A stretch of 7,584 nucleotides of DNA from an uncultured Bacilli bacterium (GCA_934141575.1 CAKPCJ010000039.1:1-7584), one strand, 5' to 3'. Counted from the stretch's first letter, positions 1 through 6,325 are shown. Program-made: numbers and translations. Notes: generated by a model from the sequence alone, not told the origin.

Positions 1-1370
1 TCCAACACCACTGTAAATTTAGAACCTTTTCCAAGTTCACTATTTACTATTACTGTTCCACCAATTAAATTTGTTAATATTTTTATTACTGATAAATTTT
101 CTTTTGTACTATCTGCTTTTAATATTCCGTCTTCATCTAATTCATCATCTGTATTGTAGAATAAAGTCTCTAACTTTTTAGATTCTATTCCCTTTCCAGA
201 ATCTTCTATTGTCATAATAAATCTACATATATCATGCTTTATTACTGTATTTACATTGAATTCAATAAAACCTTTATCTGTATGTTTAATAGCATTATTC
301 ATTATTGTATTTATTACTTGTTTTAATCTGATTGAATCTCCTATCAAATATTCCGGAATAGCGTCATCTATATCTACCCTAAACTCAAGATTTTTATCTT
401 TTATATTTACTTTAGTTATACTAATTATTTCTTTAAATAATATTTTTGCATTATATCTTGCGTTTTTAATTTCTATGTTAGACGCCATTGTACTTGGTAT
501 ATCAAGTACACCATTGATTGTACCCGATAATTTTCTTGCAGTAAACTTTATGTCTTTTATTCCATTTATAATTTCATTTATATCTTGCAAAGGTAGTAGT
601 TCTTCACACATGTTTTCTATTGATTTAACTTGATTTTTAATTTCCTGTGACATATTATATAAAAACATCGCTTTTTCATTATTTGCTTGTTCAGCAAATT
701 CTTTTGACTGTTTTATTTCTTGTAACATCTTCATATCTGGATTTTCTATTGTAAAATACATAATTAATAACATAAATGTAAAAAAGAAATTTTCAAACAT
801 AACTGATGGAAAGTATTTTCTAATAATAAGTCCTATTATATACATAAATATTAGGCATATAAATGGAATGTCTTTTACAAATTTATCTTTATTTTTAATA
901 AAAATGATTACTGATGATATTACTATCATTAATAGGTATATAATTGTAGATGCTAAAGTTATATTATATGATAGACCGTATCCATCTATTATATTTGCAA
1001 CATTTATTACTGATAGTGGTGCTATAAATATTAATATCGCAATGATACAAAATGTAATTGTTATAGAATGATATATCATTTTTTTATTTTTTATTTTTAT
1101 TAATGACATATTGTATAAATTTATGTAAACAATTAATAATAGCATTGAAATCATGTATATTTTTTGTAATAATGCAATAATTTGCTCGTTACCAATCGTT
1201 TTTGCGTATATAAAAATAAATATTGCTAATAATGCATATATAAAGTTGACTATTAACATCTTTGAATATATTCTTGTCTCTTCATTATGAATTTTCTTCT
1301 TTCCAAAATAAACAATTAAAATTAAAATTGCAAGCAATAATGCAACCACAGGTAATAACAAAGTTTCCAT
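1..1370 (-). CDS. Multi-membrane sensor histidine-kinase homologue lacking the phosphoacceptor His (C-terminus cut by window edge)
   Basis: 456 complete codons are visible, running off the left edge. The start ATG (1368-1370) follows GGAG with a 6-nt gap. Residues 1-207 hold about six to seven hydrophobic segments (roughly 3-22, 38-56, 64-86, 99-119, 137-158, 167-183, 192-207), a membrane sensor without an obvious extracellular domain. A short linker leads to a dimerisation-type helix around 225-290 and a GHKL ATPase domain at about 305-456. The N box is clear (D345, R348, then NNAIKHT at 358-364), as is the G1 box (EDSGKGI, 389-395) and the closing GKGSKF (447-452). Where related kinases read NMSHEI, this protein reads NMSQEI, with Gln at residue 242; the usual downstream Pro is also replaced. 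The G2 Gly-rich loop is STKENLSV (421-428), with no glycine. ATP binding may be weakened and autophosphorylation on His looks impossible. What follows (a stop, a receiver domain or a regulator gene) lies outside the window. It has its own promoter behind a terminator. Confidence 0.88.
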   Translation of the reverse strand, partial: METLLLPVVALLLAILILIVYFGKKKIHNEETRIYSKMLIVNFIYALLAIFIFIYAKTIGNEQIIALLQKIYMISMLLLIVYINLYNMSLIKIKNKKMIYHSITITFCIIAILIFIAPLSVINVANIIDGYGLSYNITLASTIIYLLMIVISSVIIFIKNKDKFVKDIPFICLIFMYIIGLIIRKYFPSVMFENFFFTFMLLIMYFTIENPDMKMLQEIKQSKEFAEQANNEKAMFLYNMSQEIKNQVKSIENMCEELLPLQDINEIINGIKDIKFTARKLSGTINGVLDIPSTMASNIEIKNARYNAKILFKEIISITKVNIKDKNLEFRVDIDDAIPEYLIGDSIRLKQVINTIMNNAIKHTDKGFIEFNVNTVIKHDICRFIMTIEDSGKGIESKKLETLFYNTDDELDEDGILKADSTKENLSVIKILTNLIGGTVIVNSELGKGSKFTVVL

Positions 1371-1393
1371 AATCTTCTCCTATTCTCTATTAG

Positions 1394-1402
1394 ATTATAA
1401 CA
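1394..1402 (-). promoter_or_regulatory. Extended -10 promoter for the sensor-kinase homologue
   Basis: Read on the minus strand this is TGTTATAAT, a perfect extended -10 (TGnTATAAT), about 23 bp before the start codon. The -35 position at 17-bp spacing (TAATTA) is poor, which an extended -10 can tolerate. It lies just downstream of the acyltransferase terminator, so the sensor gene is probably transcribed alone or with genes beyond the window. Confidence 0.6.
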
Positions 1403-1423
1403 TATAAAATAATACTTAATTAT

Positions 1424-1457
1424 AAAAAAATAAGTATATTATAATATACTTATTTTT
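1424..1457 (-). terminator. AT-rich palindromic terminator after the acyltransferase gene
   Basis: Positions 1426-1457 form a perfect 32-bp palindrome (AAAAATAAGTATATTA and its complement), followed on the minus strand by a run of seven T (1430 to 1424). It lies 28 bp after the acyltransferase stop codon. The stem holds only one G-C pair per arm, so it is weak, but its position between two genes and the T run support an intrinsic terminator. Symmetry means it could also work on the other strand, or be a protein-binding site. Confidence 0.5.
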
Positions 1458-1484
1458 AATTTTTATTTACAAATGTTTATAATT

Positions 1485-2381
1485 TTAATATTTTAGTTTT
1501 TTTATAAAAGAAAATACCTCTTCTTCACTTACCTCATTACGATCTTTATACATTGTGTTATAAACATCTTCTAATGTAAAACCATATTCACATTTATCTA
1601 TTATTCCTTGTTTAAATTCTGATGATGACATTGGTATGCCAGCATATTTCTTACATTTTGAAATTGATTCCCAAATTTTCCACTTTTGTGATGCCATTGC
1701 ATCTCTCAATTCATTGTTTAATTCTTCAATTGTAAATGCATTGTAGTTATTCATTGAAATATTTTTACCAATGGCGACAAAAAAGTCGTTTTCATATTGC
1801 TCAATAGCTACTGGTATTATATCAGCACCTGTTTCTCTTGCCATTCTAACAGCGCCTTTATATAACTTCATAACTGGTAAATTGTCCGTTACATTCCATG
1901 CCCCTTCAGGATATATTAATAAATTGCCTCCAGCAGTTAATAGTTCTACCGCTCTTTGACTAGCAATGTATCGATCTTCCTTGTTATTTGTTTCTAAACA
2001 AATAACACCATTCAAAAATAGTAAAAGTCCTGAAGCATCTCTATATATTCCCCTTGGATCTCCTAAAAAAAGGTATGCTGGCTCTTTTATTGCTTCGAAA
2101 GTTCTTTGGATATCATTCCCACCAATATGTGTACATGCATAAATTTTAGGATTCTCATTTTTAATTCTATCGTCTGAAATTACAGTAACTGTTTCTTTAG
2201 CAATCAATCTATCAATTTTTACTATTGTTAGCAATAATTTGTGAATTTTTTTTCTTATTTCGATACCCTTTAATGAAATACCACTGTCATACTTGTATTT
2301 TCTTAATTCCATATAATATGTACACAATTCGTCTAAAGTTAATTTTCTTAGTTCTAACATGTTTTTTTTATTAAAATGCAT
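1485..2381 (-). CDS. LPLAT-family acyltransferase (1-acyl-glycerol-3-phosphate acyltransferase-like)
   Basis: 298 residues. The first 75 or so are charged and helical; the acyltransferase core follows. Motif I is H85-x4-D90 (THIGGND), the catalytic His/Asp pair of the glycerolipid acyltransferase (PlsC-like) family. Motif II is around GVICLE (125-130), motif III is YPEGAWN (157-163), and motif IV is IIPVAIEQ (188-195). The family moves an acyl group from acyl-ACP, acyl-phosphate or acyl-CoA onto a lipid or glycolipid acceptor. I see no clear transmembrane helix, so it is probably a peripheral membrane enzyme. Residues 210-298 are an unassigned, charged C-terminal extension. The ATG follows GAGAGG with an 8-nt gap. 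The gene has its own consensus promoter and a terminator, so it looks monocistronic. The fold is secure; the acceptor is not. PlsC proper is usually shorter (about 200-250 residues), so a role in glycolipid or surface-polymer acylation is also possible. Confidence 0.85.
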   Translation of the reverse strand: MHFNKKNMLELRKLTLDELCTYYMELRKYKYDSGISLKGIEIRKKIHKLLLTIVKIDRLIAKETVTVISDDRIKNENPKIYACTHIGGNDIQRTFEAIKEPAYLFLGDPRGIYRDASGLLLFLNGVICLETNNKEDRYIASQRAVELLTAGGNLLIYPEGAWNVTDNLPVMKLYKGAVRMARETGADIIPVAIEQYENDFFVAIGKNISMNNYNAFTIEELNNELRDAMASQKWKIWESISKCKKYAGIPMSSSEFKQGIIDKCEYGFTLEDVYNTMYKDRNEVSEEEVFSFIKKLKY

Positions 2382-2410
2382 ATTACAAACCTCTCTTCTT
2401 AATGCCTGTT

Positions 2411-2439
2411 ATGTTAACACAAAGGTAATATATTGTCAA
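2411..2439 (-). promoter_or_regulatory. Strong promoter for the acyltransferase gene
   Basis: On the minus strand: consensus -35 TTGACA (2434-2439), a 17-bp spacer, and -10 TAACAT (2411-2416) preceded by TGT, giving an extended -10. It starts 9 bp after the recX stop codon; no convincing terminator lies between, so recX readthrough is also possible. Confidence 0.75.
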
Positions 2440-2447
2440 TTTTTGTA

Positions 2448-3221
2448 TTATTTTGACTCACTTGATATTATATTATTTATATCTGATATACTAAATCCCT
2501 TACTGTAAAGATAAGCTTTTATTTTTTGATTTAATTCAATTCCCGTATACTTTTTGGAATACCTTAATTTCGCTTTATTAAATTCTTTCTTTATCAATTC
2601 GCCATCATCCTGTGCTCCATCATCTATATACGTTAAAATTGCATCTAAATCAAAACCTAAATTTAATAATTCTTGTGTAATTTTATTATTCATCATTTTT
2701 GTGCTATATTTTGTATTCAATTTTTTTCTTTTTTCAATATATCTTCTTATTTTATCATTTATTACTTCTTTATCTATTTCATCAAGAATCATATATATTA
2801 TATTTGGATTAATACCTTTTTTCTCAAGATCATCCCTTATTTTATTTGGGCCATCTTTAGTAAGATTTATTTTATCATTTATATATGATTTAACGTAATT
2901 TTCTTCATTTATTAGATTATTTTCTTCTAATCTTTTAATAACTGCGTCTATTATATGTGAATTATAAGAGTTTTTACTTAAAAATTCTTTTATTTCTTTT
3001 TTGCAATGCATTTTTTTAGATATAAATTTTACTGATTCTTCATATGCTTTTGAATAGTTATTAAACTCTAACATTTCATTTAATTTATCTATTTCCAAGC
3101 ATTTTGTGTATAGTAAATTATATTTTATAATAACTTCTTCATATAATTCTAATGTTTCTTTATTATCAAGTTCTATGCGATATTTAGATGGCCCTACTTT
3201 TTTAAATTTATTTATTTTCAT
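2448..3221 (-). CDS. recX: RecX, regulator of RecA
   Basis: 257 residues from the chosen start, close to the roughly 260-270 residues usual for Firmicute RecX. RecX binds RecA filaments in the cytoplasm and limits or reshapes recombination and SOS signalling. The protein is almost all helical, with the three-helix repeats typical of the family. The clearest block is LINEENYVKSYI (103-114) followed by GPNKIRDDLEKKGI (124-137); related units lie at about 74-101 and 157-254. An open frame extends 48 bases upstream to 3269, but those codons overlap the -35, -10 and LexA-like site, so the ATG at 3219-3221 (MKINKFKK) is the likely true start; a GGTGAAG ribosome site precedes it. It is probably SOS-linked through the LexA-like box. 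The neighbouring glycan genes are separated from it by a terminator, so the adjacency probably does not mean shared function. Confidence 0.92.
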   Translation of the reverse strand: MKINKFKKVGPSKYRIELDNKETLELYEEVIIKYNLLYTKCLEIDKLNEMLEFNNYSKAYEESVKFISKKMHCKKEIKEFLSKNSYNSHIIDAVIKRLEENNLINEENYVKSYINDKINLTKDGPNKIRDDLEKKGINPNIIYMILDEIDKEVINDKIRRYIEKRKKLNTKYSTKMMNNKITQELLNLGFDLDAILTYIDDGAQDDGELIKKEFNKAKLRYSKKYTGIELNQKIKAYLYSKGFSISDINNIISSESK

Positions 3222-3230
3222 TATCTTCAC

Positions 3231-3249
3231 CACTATAATCAGTATAGTG
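3231..3249. repeat. Inverted repeat over the recX -10 and transcription start
   Basis: Perfect 7-bp arms, CACTATA (3231-3237) and TATAGTG (3243-3249), with a 5-bp centre. It covers the -10 element (3241-3246) and the probable start of transcription, and it abuts the LexA-like box. It could be an operator for a second regulator. As RNA only part of it would be transcribed, so a DNA site is the more likely reading. Chance occurrence is possible in AT-rich DNA. Confidence 0.4.
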
Positions 3250-3269
3250 TACAATTGTTCGCAAGTCAA
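3241..3269 (-). promoter_or_regulatory. recX promoter
   Basis: On the minus strand: -35 TTGACT (3264-3269), a 17-bp spacer, and -10 TATACT (3241-3246). It lies only 4 bp after the T run that ends the upstream glycan operon. The predicted transcript begins around 3233-3235, about 12-14 bases before the ATG at 3221, which rules out the longer reading frame as the recX start. Confidence 0.75.
3249..3261 (-). promoter_or_regulatory. LexA-like (SOS) box in the recX promoter spacer
   Basis: The minus strand reads CGAACAATTGTAC. The Firmicute LexA consensus is CGAAC-N4-GTTCG; the left half matches fully and the right half is GTAC instead of GTTC, one mismatch in the GAAC-N4-GTTC core. It lies exactly between the -35 and -10, where a bound repressor would block RNA polymerase. 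recX is a known SOS-regulated gene in several bacteria, which makes the reading plausible. It rests on one site only. Confidence 0.55.
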
Positions 3270-3272
3270 TAT

Positions 3273-3321
3273 AAAAAAATAATAGATATTAATTATTTGA
3301 AATGTAATTATCTATTATTTT
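3273..3321 (-). terminator. Terminator of the glycosyltransferase operon
   Basis: Perfect 13-bp arms, AAAATAATAGATA and its complement (3309-3321 and 3276-3288), enclose a 20-nt loop and are followed by seven T (3279 to 3273). The first arm lies inside the last codons of pssE and the stop codon lies in the loop. Few G-C pairs make it weak by usual rules, but arm length, T run and position at the end of an operon support it. Confidence 0.5.
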
Positions 3322-3768
3322 GATCATATTATTTACGTTACTTTTATATTTTTTTACCTCAAAATTTTTTGATTTTTCAATAGCATCATATAACTTATCT
3401 ACACTTTGTGCTTTTATTATATAACCATCATTTGAAAATTTCTCTAAAATCTGTAATTGATGGTCATTCGTGTGTTCTCCATACTTTTTTAATCTTGCTA
3501 CTCCTATTACTTTTTTTCCGTATTTAAGACTATCAAGTATGCTGCCAACTCCAGCATGACTTATTATCAAATCAGCTTCTTTTCTTAATTTATCCAATTC
3601 TTTTTGAGACTTAAAGTCAAATATTTCCATGTTTTTACTTTCGTATTTTGTATGCCCAGCTTGTACTATAACTTTATCCGTAATTAATTCTTTTTTTATA
3701 AGCTTGTCTATTTCTTTTAGTAATCTTTCAAATCCTTTATCTTGAGTTCCTAATGTTACTAATATCAT
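3289..3768 (-). CDS. PssE/Cps14G-like glycosyltransferase catalytic subunit (Alg13-like)
   Basis: 159 residues, a stand-alone GT28 C-terminal domain of the Alg13/PssE/MurG-C type. It opens with MILVTLGTQDKGFERL (1-16), the family's usual N-terminus. The donor-binding stretch is ISHAGVGSI (69-77), then GKKVIGVAR (84-92) and EHTNDHQ (98-104); the HAG and NDHQ elements are the nucleotide-sugar signature. Alg13/PssE proteins work only as a heterodimer with an Alg14/PssD partner, which brings them to the membrane to add the second sugar to a lipid-linked first sugar. The partner gene is directly upstream, 8 bp away. A longer frame begins at 3789, inside pssD, but the ATG at 3768 has a perfect AGGAGG and matches family starts. 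The donor sugar cannot be told from the sequence; streptococcal relatives use UDP-galactose. Confidence 0.88.
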   Translation of the reverse strand: MILVTLGTQDKGFERLLKEIDKLIKKELITDKVIVQAGHTKYESKNMEIFDFKSQKELDKLRKEADLIISHAGVGSILDSLKYGKKVIGVARLKKYGEHTNDHQLQILEKFSNDGYIIKAQSVDKLYDAIEKSKNFEVKKYKSNVNNMIKIIDNYISNN

Positions 3769-3772
3769 ATGT

Positions 3773-3778
3773 CCTCCT
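3773..3778 (-). promoter_or_regulatory. Ribosome binding site that sets the pssE start
   Basis: A perfect AGGAGG lies 4 nt before the ATG at 3766-3768. It overlaps the TAG stop codon of pssD (3777-3779), so the two genes are likely translationally coupled, as expected for subunits of one enzyme. Confidence 0.8.
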
Positions 3779-4247
3779 AAAATATCCATCCACCATATAC
3801 TGCTTTAGGATAAAGTTTTAACATGCTTTCCCACTGAACTATAAATAAGTTAGCGATTGGGTATATTAGTTTTCCTGATAATGTTTTTGTATTAATATTA
3901 GCAAATGTTTCTATAAAAATAATTTTACTTCTAAATAGCTTACCAATATAACATATCGGTACTGCTGTATGTGTACCTGTTGTTATTATATATTTTGGCC
4001 TTATTTTTATATATAAAACTAGGCTTTTAAAGCAATTATAAATAAATTTAAAAGGATATGTTAACATATGATCTTTTGTACCAAATACTAAATAATCTAT
4101 TTTTTTACCGTAATCATCTTTCAAACTAACAGTTGATTTGTCCTTTTCAGTTATTATATGGTAATCATATTTTTTAAACATTGGTTTAAGTTGCATTAAT
4201 TCATTTAAGTGTCCACCAGTTGACGCTATAAATAATACTTTCTTCAT
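3777..4247 (-). CDS. PssD/Cps14F-like glycosyltransferase partner subunit (Alg14-like)
   Basis: 156 residues, the Alg14/PssD half of a split glycosyltransferase, close to the roughly 150 residues usual for bacterial members. Family marks are MKKVLFIASTGGHLNEL (1-17), TTGTHTAVP (89-97), FIETFANI (111-118), and the end LFIVQWESM...YPKAVYGG. The protein corresponds to the N-terminal half of MurG-like enzymes: it binds the membrane and the lipid-linked acceptor and recruits PssE. Hydrophobic stretches near 66-80 and 95-113 fit membrane contact. The ribosome site is weak (GAGTG, about 10 nt upstream), but the start matches the family exactly. The stop overlaps the pssE ribosome site. It probably extends an undecaprenyl-linked glycan for capsule or another surface polymer; the sugar is unknown. 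Confidence 0.88.
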   Translation of the reverse strand: MKKVLFIASTGGHLNELMQLKPMFKKYDYHIITEKDKSTVSLKDDYGKKIDYLVFGTKDHMLTYPFKFIYNCFKSLVLYIKIRPKYIITTGTHTAVPICYIGKLFRSKIIFIETFANINTKTLSGKLIYPIANLFIVQWESMLKLYPKAVYGGWIF

Positions 4248-4279
4248 TTCACATCACTCTAATTATAATATTTTTTTCA

Positions 4280-4753
4280 TCATTTTATAGAAAGAATTGA
4301 TTTAAGCAATGTTACTACATCACTATCATCCATTAAATCTAATATATTTTTTGCATTAATATTATGATTTACCTCGGTTGATACATTTATAAAATAATCA
4401 TTAAATAGAAAGAAATTTTGCATTATTCTGATTTTACTATCTCCATTATTTATATTAACAAATGCGTATTTTAATGTTTTTATTTTACCACTTGTTTTAA
4501 GTGCTCCTTCGTATACTATTTCCATTCCTTCTTTTTTCAAATTTTCTATATTATCTTCATATAACCTTAAAAAGTCCTTCTCTCTTAGTTTACATTGATA
4601 CATAAAACTAACATATTTACTTTTTTCAGTTATAAATAAAAATAAGGTCCTTTTATCTATATTATTTTCCTCAAATTGTTCTCTTGGAATCATTTTCCAA
4701 GTAGAAGGAACTGATATAGTTAAATCTATCAAATCATTTTTTAAATCTATCAT
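4280..4753 (-). CDS. Uncharacterised small protein in the glycosyltransferase operon
   Basis: 157 residues from the ATG at 4751-4753, preceded by GGTGA; TTG (4765) and GTG (4762) are possible longer starts in the same frame. I do not recognise a named family. The layout, LTISVPSTWKMI at 11-22, then alternating strands such as KYVSFMYQ (46-53), a charged helix about 57-77, and paired strands at 92-102 and 107-126, loosely recalls the Mog1/PsbP-like fold found in DUF1795/DcrB-type proteins, but this is a weak inference. No signal peptide or membrane helix is seen, so it is probably cytoplasmic. It sits 25 bp after the GT-C gene and 32 bp before pssD. It ends in two in-frame TGA codons. A helper role in glycan assembly is suggested only by context. 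Confidence 0.75.
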   Translation of the reverse strand: MIDLKNDLIDLTISVPSTWKMIPREQFEENNIDKRTLFLFITEKSKYVSFMYQCKLREKDFLRLYEDNIENLKKEGMEIVYEGALKTSGKIKTLKYAFVNINNGDSKIRIMQNFFLFNDYFINVSTEVNHNINAKNILDLMDDSDVVTLLKSILSIK

Positions 4754-4769
4754 ACCTATCACCAATCCA

Positions 4770-4778
4770 ATTATAACA
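4770..4778 (-). promoter_or_regulatory. Possible internal promoter (extended -10) inside the glycosyltransferase operon
   Basis: The minus strand reads TGTTATAAT just after the GT-C stop codon, identical to the -10 of the sensor-kinase gene. A 17-bp spacer gives a partial -35, TTTATA. The predicted transcript start is only about 10 bases before the ATG at 4753, which is tight. It may give extra transcription of the last three operon genes, or be chance in AT-rich DNA. Confidence 0.4.
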
Positions 4779-6248
4779 TTATTTTTTTATTCTATAAAGT
4801 GTGTATGTCACATCTTTTTTCTGATATTTTTGACTATGTGTTGATATTTTTTCGTACTTTTGAGATAAAATTTTTTTTATTCTTCCAAATGGTTTATTCT
4901 TAATAATAACAAACTCTGGAGATACTTTTTCTATGTATTCTAATTGTCCATCTAACATTTCAGGGTAATTTTCATAAGAAATGTTATTTTTCATAAAGTA
5001 ATAACAATCAGGTATTGTTTTAGAAGTAAGATAAAAACCACCATCTAGAAAACCATAATTTATTATTTTAGGATTTTCATATTTGCTTATTATATCTCCA
5101 AATCTAAATTGTGCATAATCTTCTTTTTGTTTACCTATCATATTTGTATTACTTGATAAATAAAATGTTGATACTAATGAAATTGGAATAAAAAACATTA
5201 CCATTGCTTTATTAATGTTTACATTTTTAAATATTTTAATCATACCTATAATTATAAATGGAGAAAGCGCAAGTGGGTAATAATGATAATTTGTTCCACC
5301 TATAAATATACATAATCCTGTTAAAATCAATACAGTAAAAACCGATAAGTTTGAATACTTTATACCCCACTTATTTTTATCAAGAAATAAAAGTAAACTT
5401 CCTATAACAATAAATATAAAATATGTAATTTCTGAAGTTAAATTATATATTACTAAATTGAATGCTTTGACTATCTTTGATAAAATAGATATTTTTTTAG
5501 GATAAGCCCCAATATTTATTAAAAAATATACATCAATAAACTCTTTGATAGCATTTGTAGCACAAAAATATATTATCCAAGGAAATATAGCTATTAAGAA
5601 ACCAAAGCCAAAATAAATACATTTTTTTATTAAATCTTTAATATTTTTATCAAGTAACATTATTACTATGAAACTAAGCATAATACCTATATAAATTCCT
5701 AATAATGTATATTTAGTGACAAATATACACCCAGCACATATTCCTGATATAATCATTTGTTTGTTAGTAATTTTGTATCCCTTTAAAAATTTTATAAATA
5801 TATATATACCATACATCATAAAAGGCAAACAAAATTCTTCTGCAGATCCTCCGTGACTAAAAGACTTTAAACTTGTTATAAGCATTGCAGCCAATATAAT
5901 AAAAAAATATACATTTGTTTCTTTTACAAAAATCTTACTAGTTTTGTATACGTAGAATAAGAATACTGAAAAAAATATAACCTCAAATATAAATACACCT
6001 ACGAAACTATCATATGAGATTAGTGATCCTATTCCATATATAAAATATAATAAGGGTCCCTTTTGTTCAAATAATGATTTGTATGGGACAATACCTTTCA
6101 TCATTGATTTTCCAACTGTAAAAAAAGCATTGGCATCAAACCAATCGTTAATAAGATAAAGTGGTGAATTTTTACTACAGATGCCTAAAAAAAGTATTGA
6201 AATAAATAAACAAAAGCAATATGGCTTTATAGCCTTTTTTAAATTCAT
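4779..6248 (-). CDS. GT-C fold integral-membrane glycosyltransferase (ArnT/PMT-like)
   Basis: 489 residues with about ten or more hydrophobic segments (for example 10-23, 82-101, 113-126, 141-155, 167-198, 210-230, 273-289, 302-317, 327-340, 348-364) and a soluble tail of about 125 residues. The first extracytoplasmic loop carries D38 (WFDANAFF, 36-43), followed by GIVPYKSLFEQKGPLLYF (52-69), a conserved block of Firmicute GT-C enzymes. GGSAEEFCLP (133-142) and YHYYPLALSP (321-330) also fit. Enzymes of this superfamily take a sugar from a polyprenyl-phosphate donor and attach it to an acceptor on the outer face of the membrane. ATG follows AGAGG with an 8-nt gap. It is the first gene of the operon, with its own promoter. 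Acceptor and sugar are unknown; teichoic acid, capsule or glycolipid decoration are all possible. Confidence 0.85.
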   Translation of the reverse strand: MNLKKAIKPYCFCLFISILFLGICSKNSPLYLINDWFDANAFFTVGKSMMKGIVPYKSLFEQKGPLLYFIYGIGSLISYDSFVGVFIFEVIFFSVFLFYVYKTSKIFVKETNVYFFIILAAMLITSLKSFSHGGSAEEFCLPFMMYGIYIFIKFLKGYKITNKQMIISGICAGCIFVTKYTLLGIYIGIMLSFIVIMLLDKNIKDLIKKCIYFGFGFLIAIFPWIIYFCATNAIKEFIDVYFLINIGAYPKKISILSKIVKAFNLVIYNLTSEITYFIFIVIGSLLLFLDKNKWGIKYSNLSVFTVLILTGLCIFIGGTNYHYYPLALSPFIIIGMIKIFKNVNINKAMVMFFIPISLVSTFYLSSNTNMIGKQKEDYAQFRFGDIISKYENPKIINYGFLDGGFYLTSKTIPDCYYFMKNNISYENYPEMLDGQLEYIEKVSPEFVIIKNKPFGRIKKILSQKYEKISTHSQKYQKKDVTYTLYRIKK

Positions 6249-6269
6249 ATTAACAACCTCTTTGCACTT

Positions 6270-6298
6270 ATATTAACACACATTAGCAAATAAGTAAA
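6270..6298 (-). promoter_or_regulatory. Promoter of the glycosyltransferase operon
   Basis: On the minus strand: -35 TTTACT (6293-6298), a 17-bp spacer, and -10 TAATAT (6270-6275) preceded by TGT (extended -10). It lies between the upstream terminator and the GT-C ribosome site AGAGG (6257-6261). Together these mark a new transcription unit. Confidence 0.65.
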
Positions 6299-6303
6299 AT
6301 ATT

Positions 6304-6325
6304 AAAAAAAACGCTAATTGCGTTT
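6304..6325 (-). terminator. Intrinsic terminator after the kinase-like gene
   Basis: Stem AAACGC/GCGTTT with a 5-nt loop, followed by a run of eight T on the minus strand (6311 to 6304). The first arm overlaps the TAA stop codon (6324-6326). With three G-C pairs it is the best terminator of the window apart from the tRNA one. Confidence 0.8.

Noticed and set aside
256..1071. Plus-strand open frames at 256-633 and 868-1071
   Set aside because: They lie antisense inside the sensor-kinase gene, whose minus-strand frame has clear domain motifs; their hydrophobic, low-complexity products are what reverse reading of AT-rich coding DNA gives.
1771..2898. Plus-strand open frames at 1771-1959, 2554-2898 and 2673-2888
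   Set aside because: Antisense to the acyltransferase and recX genes; no ribosome site or family likeness, and two of them overlap each other in different frames.
3222..3269. Longer N-terminus for RecX (16 extra residues)
   Set aside because: These codons coincide with the -35, -10 and LexA-like box, and RecX proteins do not carry this hydrophobic leader; ATG at 3221 has its own ribosome site.
3769..3789. Longer PssE start inside the end of pssD
   Set aside because: AGGAGG sits just before the ATG at 3768 and family members begin with the MI-VT-GT pattern at that point.
4248..4279. Possible -10 (TATAAT) just before pssD
   Set aside because: The matching -35 position is poor, there is no TG extension, and the transcript would start within about 10 bases of the ATG; operon readthrough explains expression better.
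4280..4753. Mollicute-type code 4 (TGA as Trp)
   Set aside because: Trp positions I checked in several genes are TGG and no in-frame TGA interrupts the genes; reading the tandem TGA at 4277-4282 as Trp would only add a short tail before a TAG.
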